Shown piece by piece: positions 23,288-28,090 of a stretch of DNA of 28,090 nt (position 1 is the first letter of the stretch; each line of letters starts with the position of its first letter). Under the pieces are notes generated by a model. The model searched no databases. It worked only from the letters and a program-made list of their open reading frames with translations, and had not been told where the DNA came from. The position numbers were made by a program, and so were the translations under genes. This DNA is from UTPRO1 sp031400185 (lineage in GTDB: Bacteria; Desulfobacterota; Binatia; UTPRO1): assembly GCA_031400185.1 (NCBI GenBank), contig JANNPN010000011.1:1-28090 (forward strand), read 5' to 3'.

Positions 23288-24430
23288 TCACGCTCCCCGG
23301 GTGGTGGCGACCAAGCCGTCGACGACGTCGAGCACGGCGCGCTCACCGGCCTGTATGGAAAACCGGCGTTGGAAGGCTTTGTAGCCGTTGTCGGACAAAC
23401 GCCGCCACAACTCGGCGTCGCGGCACAGGTGCTCGATCTGGTCTGCCATGGCCGTGGGGTGGTCGGCGACGAGAATCTCCTCGCCGGCCCGTAGCTCCAT
23501 TCCTTCCGCCGCGACCCTGGTGGCGACGACCGGGACGCCATGACTCAGGCTGCTGACGATCTTGCCCTTGATGCCGGCACCGTAGCGGAGCGGCGCCACG
23601 CTGATCCGGCAGCGCGCGAACAGCGCCGCCAAATCCTTGACGTACCCGCGCACCTCGATCGTGTCGGCGGACAAGGCGGCGATGTCCTCGGGCATGTTCG
23701 AGCCCGCGATCACGAAGCGGTGCGCGAAATGCCTCGCTTGCAGCAGGGGCCAGACCTCGCGCACGAACCAATGCACGGCGTCTACGTTCGGCGTATGAGG
23801 ATAGCTGCCGATGAACACGACGCCGCGTCGGCGGCCGGGATTTCCCGACAGCAATCGAGAGAGTCCGCGCCGCCTCGGTGGCGTGTCGCGCATGATCGGA
23901 ATGCGATGGATCACCGCTTCCGGCAGCAGCGCCGACAGCAGCTCGTGTTCATAGGTGCTGACGACGATCGATGCATCGGCCCTGGCAATCAGGGGCAACT
24001 CGATCGCCCGCATGTCGCGAGCCGCCGCCGCGTGCGCTGGGCTGCCGCTCAATGCCGCTTCGCGCTCCATGCGAAGAAAATGAAGGTCGGTCGCATGCAA
24101 CAGGATCCGCACGCCCGGAGCGGTCTGGCGGACGAGATCGAGCACTCGTCTGGCAACGGGCGCCCGATAGATCAGCACGACATCGGAGCCGGGGGCGTAG
24201 GCCTCTATCACTGCCTCGATCGTGGTCCACTCGGGTGCCGACAGGGTCTTGATGCCGAGCTCATTCAGCGCCCGGCTGTATCGCCCGTCATCGGCGAAGT
24301 TCATCGGTACGAACGTCAGGTCGAAGCCGGCGCGCGCCAGAATGCTCATGTAGGAGAACATGCTGGCCGACCCGCTGTCGGCGTCCGGTGTCGGCGTCTT
24401 GTGATCGATGACGAGAATGCGTCCGCGCAT
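23288..24430 (-). CDS. Glycosyltransferase, GT4-like (Glyco_trans_1_4)
   Basis: The product is 380 aa from the ATG at 24430. The N-terminal half begins with the strand RILVIDHKTPTPDADSGS, the usual opening of a group of GT-B glycosyltransferases, and contains DVVLIYRAPVAR and ILLHATDLHFLR. The C-terminal nucleotide-sugar half has VVFIGSYPHTPNVDAV, RFVIAGSNMPED, VEVRGYVKDL-like strands and PLRYGAGIKGKIVSSL followed by G-V-P-V-V-A-T. This last is the donor-binding G-x-G-x-K-x-K segment, after which E-G-M-E-L marks the typical acidic site. The enzyme probably adds a sugar to a cell-surface polysaccharide or glycoprotein at the cytoplasmic face. No other polysaccharide genes are near. It lies 39 nt downstream of the GST gene on the same strand and may share its transcript. 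The ribosome-binding site is weak. Confidence 0.9.
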   Translation of the reverse strand: MRGRILVIDHKTPTPDADSGSASMFSYMSILARAGFDLTFVPMNFADDGRYSRALNELGIKTLSAPEWTTIEAVIEAYAPGSDVVLIYRAPVARRVLDLVRQTAPGVRILLHATDLHFLRMEREAALSGSPAHAAAARDMRAIELPLIARADASIVVSTYEHELLSALLPEAVIHRIPIMRDTPPRRRGLSRLLSGNPGRRRGVVFIGSYPHTPNVDAVHWFVREVWPLLQARHFAHRFVIAGSNMPEDIAALSADTIEVRGYVKDLAALFARCRISVAPLRYGAGIKGKIVSSLSHGVPVVATRVAAEGMELRAGEEILVADHPTAMADQIEHLCRDAELWRRLSDNGYKAFQRRFSIQAGERAVLDVVDGLVATTRGA

Positions 24431-24469
24431 CGCGCTAGAGCCGATCAGTTATAGCCGGCTGAACGATCC

Positions 24470-25333
24470 TCAAAACCCCGCTACGGCCTCCAGCGACTTG
24501 CCGGCCGCCGCGTGCGCTGTGCGCGTCGCCTCGATGCGCTCCATCACCTGCGGCGGCGCGGCGATTTCCTTGGCGAACTCCGGCCGTGCCAAGAGCCTGC
24601 GATACCAGGCATCGACCCGCGGGTGCAGCCGCGCGAACGGATAGCCGCCGAGCGAGAGCCGGTGGGTGTAGATGAACCAGGCAATGTCGAGCACGCTCAG
24701 CGTGTCGTTCATCAGGTAGCGCCGCTTGCCGATCCGCTGGTCGAGGGCGTCGAACTCGACGCGGAATTTCTGCGCCGAGGCGCGGGCGCGCTCGTCGGTG
24801 AAACCCTCCGTGGCGGCGCGCTGCCAGAACTCGATCTGGACTTCCTTGTCGCGGTCCTTCACGCCCTGCACCATGCCGGTGCCGTTGGCGGCGTAGCTCT
24901 CCAACGCCTCGGCCGGTTTTGGCGGTCCCGGCGGATTGAACACGAAGCGGAAGCTCAGCGTACGCAGGTCGAGGTGCAGGTCGTCTTCGTGCTTGAGCAG
25001 CGCCGTGACTTCGTTCTCATGGCCGGCCGGGATCAGTCGCGGCTCGGGGAAGGTCGTCTCGAGATAGGAGATGATGTCATTGCTCTCGATGTGAACCCTG
25101 CCGTCGTGCACCAGCACCGGCACCAGCCCGCGCGGGTTGATGCCGAGGAACCAGGGCCGAAGGTTCTCGTTGGTGAACAGGTCGACGACGCGGGACTCCC
25201 ACGGGATGCCTTTGAGATTGAGAAAGATGCGGAGCTTCTGCGAGCAGGACGAGCCGGAGTCGTGCAGCACGTGCACGCCCTTCCAGTCGAGAACCTCACG
25301 GGTCTTGATGTCGCTGTCGACGAGCAGGACCAT
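24470..25333 (-). CDS. Glutathione S-transferase family protein
   Basis: The product is 287 aa from the ATG at 25333, with GGGAGG 4 nt upstream. A thioredoxin-like N-terminal domain follows an extra leader of about 18 residues: VHVLHDSGSSCSQKLRIFLNLKGI, where S-x-S-S-C-S at 26-31 is the glutathione-activating site of Ser/Cys-type GSTs. Then come NPRGLVPVLVHDG (the cis-Pro, here V-P-V) and E-S-N-D-I-I-S-Y-L, the E-S/N motif that binds the glutathione gamma-glutamyl group. The C-terminal helical domain ends with LSVLDIAWFIYTHRLSLGGYPF, in which the S-x-x-D-I-A-x-F motif caps the domain, and P-R-V-D-A-W-Y-R-R-L. Glutathione use points to a proteobacterial host or donor. The substrate is unknown. 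The motif set is complete and the length is normal for the longer class. Confidence 0.92.
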   Translation of the reverse strand: MVLLVDSDIKTREVLDWKGVHVLHDSGSSCSQKLRIFLNLKGIPWESRVVDLFTNENLRPWFLGINPRGLVPVLVHDGRVHIESNDIISYLETTFPEPRLIPAGHENEVTALLKHEDDLHLDLRTLSFRFVFNPPGPPKPAEALESYAANGTGMVQGVKDRDKEVQIEFWQRAATEGFTDERARASAQKFRVEFDALDQRIGKRRYLMNDTLSVLDIAWFIYTHRLSLGGYPFARLHPRVDAWYRRLLARPEFAKEIAAPPQVMERIEATRTAHAAAGKSLEAVAGF

Positions 25334-25685
25334 GTTTCCTCCCTGTCACGGTTTCCCTTGTCGGGCGCTCTTCGTACTGGCGTTCGCCAGAAGCAAACAA
25401 GCCGGCGGGTGGTGCGGGCGCCTTCGTGTAACCGAGGCGGCTGGATCGCAGGCGCTAGCCGCGGCGTCAAGGCGTGCGGCCGGACGCGGAGGGTGAGGAA
25501 GCGAGGCTGCCCACGCGAGGCGGGCGTCAGCGAAGTCGAACTCGTCGGGCTGCTGCGAGGACAGGCACCAGCACAAGGGGAACCAAGGCAATAGTTGTCC
25601 GACGGGATTTGGACCTGACTATTCCCAGCGGTCCGCATAGTTTGCAGTCGTGAAGCGGGCGGCGTGACGGCCCACTCCTCCGGAT
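25334..25685. other. Gene-free stretch upstream of the GST gene and the ackA remnant
   Basis: These 352 bp lie between the divergent GST gene (start 25333) and the acetate kinase fragment. They should hold the GST promoter. No coding sequence with a recognisable domain was found, and the acetate kinase frame is closed by a TGA near 25666. The expected front two-thirds of acetate kinase is absent. The stretch therefore includes the breakpoint of a deletion or insertion. No transposase or clear terminal repeat is visible. Confidence 0.6.
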
Positions 25686-26045
25686 GAGGGCATCTCGGGG
25701 GTTTCGAGCGACGGCGCCCTGCACGAAGCCGCACCCGGCAACTCCGACGCCCGGCTGGCGATCGAGATATTCTGCACCGCGGTGCGAACGCCGATCACGC
25801 CCATGATTGCGGTGCTCGACGGCATCGACCTGCTGGTCTTCACCGGCGGTATCGGCGAGAACGACGCCGAGGTGCGCACCGCGATCTGCATCGGCTTGTC
25901 CTGGGCCGGCGTCAGTCTCAACGACGCGCGAAACCGATCCGCGAGCCACCCGATCAGCGACGGCGCGTCGCGCTGCGATGCGGGCGCTTGTCGCGCAGGA
26001 GACGAACAGATCGCGCGCCTTGCCTGGGCTTTGGTGGCAGCGTGA
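25686..26045 (+). pseudogene. ackA: Acetate kinase, C-terminal remnant
   Basis: This is the last about 119 codons of an acetate/propionate kinase. The frame reads G-I-S-G-V-S-S-D-G, then D-A-R-L-A-I-E-I-F, then the family hallmark L-L-V-F-T-G-G-I-G-E-N-D-A-E-V-R followed by I-C-I-G-L-S-W-A-G-V-S-L. The end reads D-E-Q-I-A-R, the counterpart of the usual D-E-E-x-x-I-A-R motif. Acetate kinases are about 400 residues. Here the N-terminal about 280, including the phosphate- and substrate-binding residues, are missing and the frame is closed just upstream, so the gene is dead. After P-I-S-D-G the sequence SRCDAGACRAG also departs from the usual strand and may reflect decay. The stop overlaps the ATPase start as GTGA, so the two genes were once translationally coupled. 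Confidence 0.82.
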
Positions 26046-28090
26046 CGCCCGTTCCCGAGCACGCCAACGACGGCGCTCTCGGCGATGCCTCGCTCCTCGA
26101 TGCCGGTGTGGTGGCCAGCGCGCTCGGGGCCGATCTCGAGCGCGGGCTCACGGCGCAGGACGCGTCGCGCCGGCTCGTGCAGCACGGACCCAATGAACTT
26201 CAAGCGACGCCTCGCCAACCCGGCTGGCGCCGCATCCTGGCCCAGTTCCAGGACCCGCTGATCTATCTGCTGCTAGCCGCGGTCGTCATCGCCCTGGTGG
26301 CCTGGGTCATCGAGGGTCGCACCGGCTGGCCGGTCGATGCCATCGTCATCGCGGCGATCGTGCTGCTGAACGGCGTGCTGGGCCATGTGCAGCAAGCCAA
26401 GGCCGAGAACGCGGTGGCGGCACTCGCCAGGATGACGGCGGCCACTTCGGCGGTGCTGCGCGACGGCAAGCCGCAGCGCGTGCCGAGCGCCGAGCTGGTG
26501 CGCGGCGACCTGCTCGTGCTGGCCGAGGGCGATGCCGTCGGCGCCGACGCGCGCCTGGTCCAGGCGACCAGCCTGCGCGTGCAGGAAGCCTCGCTGACGG
26601 GCGAGAGCGAAGCCGTGCTCAAGGCGACCGACACCCTGCCGTCGCCGGCCGCGCTCGGCGACCAGCGCTGCATGGTGTTCAAGGGCACGGCCGTCGTGCA
26701 GGGCGCGGGCCATGCCGTGGTCAGCGCCACCGGCATGGCCACGCAGATGGGCCGGATCGCGGCCCTGCTCGAAGCGACCACCGCGGAGCCGACGCCACTG
26801 GAGCGGGAAGTGGCGCGCATTGGGCGCACGCTGGGCCTTGCGGTCGTCGTCATCGCCATCGTGGTGGTGGCGACGATCCTGCTGGTTTCGGAAACGTCGG
26901 AAACGCGCAGCGCCACCGACGTCGTGCATGTGCTGCTGCTCGGCGTGGCCCTGGCGGTCGCCGCGGTGCCCGAAGGCCTGCCGGCCATCCTGTCGGTGGT
27001 GCTCGCACTCGGCGTACAGCGCATGGCCAGGCACCATGCGATCGTCAAGAACCTGTCGTCGGTCGAGACGCTGGGCAGCGCCTCGGTGATCTGCTCCGAC
27101 AAAACCGGCACCTTGACCCGCTCGGAGATGACGATCGAGCGGGTAATGACGGCCTCGGGCGCGACCCAGGTCAGCGGCGTCGGCTACGCGCCCGAAGGCC
27201 GCGTCGAGCACGACGGCGCCGAGCTGGCCGCCGGACCGCTACACGCGGAAAACATCGTCGTGTTGAGCGGCGGTAGCCTGGCCGGCAATGCCGACCTGCG
27301 CCAGGCAGCCGACGGCGCGTGGGAGATCCACGGCGACCCCACCGAAGCCGCCTTCCTAGTCGCCGAGCGCAAGCTGGGCCAGGGCGCCGTGAGCGCGCGG
27401 CGCGAGCGGCGCTTCGAGCGCATCGGCGAGGTCCCGTTCACGTCGGAGCGCAAGCTGATGACGACGATCGAGCGCGACCACGAGCATGCCGACGAGGTCG
27501 TCGTGATCACCAAGGGCGCTCCCGACGTGCTGCTCGGCCGCTGCAACCGCGCGCGGGTGGGCCTGGAGGTCGTCGACCTGGACGACGCACTGCGGGCACG
27601 GCTGCTGGCGGACGTCGAGACGATGAGCGCTGCCGCGCTGCGCACGCTGGCCGTCGCCTACCGGCCGCTCCCTGCGGGCGAAGCCGCCACGGGCGCGGAG
27701 GCGCTCGAGCGCGACCTGATCTTCGTCGGCACGGTCGGCATGATCGACCCGCCGCGCGAGGAAGCGGCGCTGGCGATCACCGAAGCGCGGCAGGCGGGCA
27801 TCCGCGTCATCATGATCACGGGAGACCACCCGCGCACCGCCGCGCGCATCGCTGCCGACCTGGGCATCGTTGCGCCCGGCGCCGCCGCGCTGACCGGGCT
27901 CGAACTCGACGCGCTCGACGACGCGCCCTTCGCCGCAGCCGTGCGCGATACCTCCGTCTATGCCCGGGTGTCGCCGGCCCACAAGCTGCGCATCGTCGAT
28001 GCCTTGCAGGCCGACGGCAACGTCGTCGCGATGACCGGCGACGGCGTCAACGATGCGCCCGCGCTGAAGGCGGCCGACATCGGCGTGGCG
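26042..28090 (+). CDS. P2-type (Ca2+-ATPase-like) cation-translocating P-type ATPase (partial, 3' end beyond the window)
   Basis: This is an inner-membrane ion pump driven by ATP. I see 683 residues from the GTG at 26042 with no stop before the edge. The N-terminal cation-ATPase domain has L-x-x-G-L-T and G-P-N-E-L. Membrane helices follow at about 76-93 and 100-118. The actuator TGES is at 186-189. The ion-binding helix V-P-E-G-L-P (PEGLP at 310-314) is the P2 signature. The phosphorylation motif DKTGTLT has the acceptor Asp353. KGAPD (about 491) belongs to the nucleotide domain. Then come MITGDH and the hinge TGDGVNDAPALKAAD (from about 665). PEGLP and V-K-N-L-S-S-V-E-T-L-G fit the Ca2+ or Na+/K+-like P2 group rather than heavy-metal P1B pumps, and no N-terminal CxxC is present. 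Ion specificity needs the missing C-terminal helices. No good ribosome-binding site was seen, which fits former coupling to ackA. Confidence 0.95.
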   Translation, partial: MTPVPEHANDGALGDASLLDAGVVASALGADLERGLTAQDASRRLVQHGPNELQATPRQPGWRRILAQFQDPLIYLLLAAVVIALVAWVIEGRTGWPVDAIVIAAIVLLNGVLGHVQQAKAENAVAALARMTAATSAVLRDGKPQRVPSAELVRGDLLVLAEGDAVGADARLVQATSLRVQEASLTGESEAVLKATDTLPSPAALGDQRCMVFKGTAVVQGAGHAVVSATGMATQMGRIAALLEATTAEPTPLEREVARIGRTLGLAVVVIAIVVVATILLVSETSETRSATDVVHVLLLGVALAVAAVPEGLPAILSVVLALGVQRMARHHAIVKNLSSVETLGSASVICSDKTGTLTRSEMTIERVMTASGATQVSGVGYAPEGRVEHDGAELAAGPLHAENIVVLSGGSLAGNADLRQAADGAWEIHGDPTEAAFLVAERKLGQGAVSARRERRFERIGEVPFTSERKLMTTIERDHEHADEVVVITKGAPDVLLGRCNRARVGLEVVDLDDALRARLLADVETMSAAALRTLAVAYRPLPAGEAATGAEALERDLIFVGTVGMIDPPREEAALAITEARQAGIRVIMITGDHPRTAARIAADLGIVAPGAAALTGLELDALDDAPFAAAVRDTSVYARVSPAHKLRIVDALQADGNVVAMTGDGVNDAPALKAADIGVA

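Noticed and set aside
1..28090. CRISPR array, tRNA, rRNA, insertion sequence or integrase
   Set aside because: No regularly spaced direct repeats, no clover-leaf or rRNA sequence and no transposase or recombinase motifs were found by eye.

Overview
The window is GC-rich, densely coded bacterial DNA. Four exported proteins carry Cys-rich helical modules, one also has a long Thr/Pro linker, and two loci share an x-G-G-type Cys motif. These features recall uncultured deltaproteobacterium-like lineages, and my best guess is Candidatus Binatota/Binatia. This is an inference from protein style; no rRNA or marker gene is present. The right end (about 23.3-28.1 kb) holds a glycosyltransferase, a GST, an acetate-kinase remnant and a P-type ATPase. 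Its style differs and looks more alphaproteobacterial to my eye, but that impression is weak.

Layout. (1) 1-3893, minus: a tripartite efflux operon in the order MarR repressor, outer-membrane factor, periplasmic adaptor, MacB-type ATPase (running off the left edge), with 4-23 nt overlaps. A perfect 9+3+9 inverted repeat lies just upstream of marR. (2) 3980-4672, plus: a six-repeat Ycf48-like propeller without a signal peptide. (3) 4689-6836, minus: an exported protein with two Cys-rich helical modules and an NHL/SMP-30-like propeller. (4) 7095-10596, minus: an ABC exporter operon (ATPase and two ABC-2 permeases, the last of the DUF3526 type). (5) 10768-11799, plus: an O-methyltransferase. (6) 11858-14500, minus: an 880-aa exported Cys-rich protein with a T/P linker. 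(7) 14501-15276: a gene-poor region with several strong hairpins, the last covering the ribosome-binding site of the next gene. (8) 15277-17137, plus: two tandem DUF1566 paralogues, followed by a strong hairpin. (9) 17337-17930, plus: a MazE-like (DUF3018)/MazF toxin-antitoxin pair with a 14-bp palindromic operator. (10) 18112-23232, plus: a 1706-aa exported protein with seven SDATNL propeller repeats, Asp/Gly-rich calcium-type loops and a thrombospondin-3-like segment. (11) 23288-25333, minus: a glycosyltransferase and a glutathione S-transferase. (12) 25686-28090, plus: a C-terminal acetate kinase remnant whose stop codon overlaps the start of a P2-type cation ATPase that runs off the right edge.

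Three themes stand out. One is export and drug/solute efflux, with two separate ABC systems and the cation ATPase. Another is a set of secreted modular proteins in which a similar Cys-rich helical N-terminal module is joined to different C-terminal domains. The last is compact regulatory DNA, namely two palindromic operators and a hairpin that sequesters a Shine-Dalgarno sequence. All functions are read from sequence motifs by eye; no database search was run.
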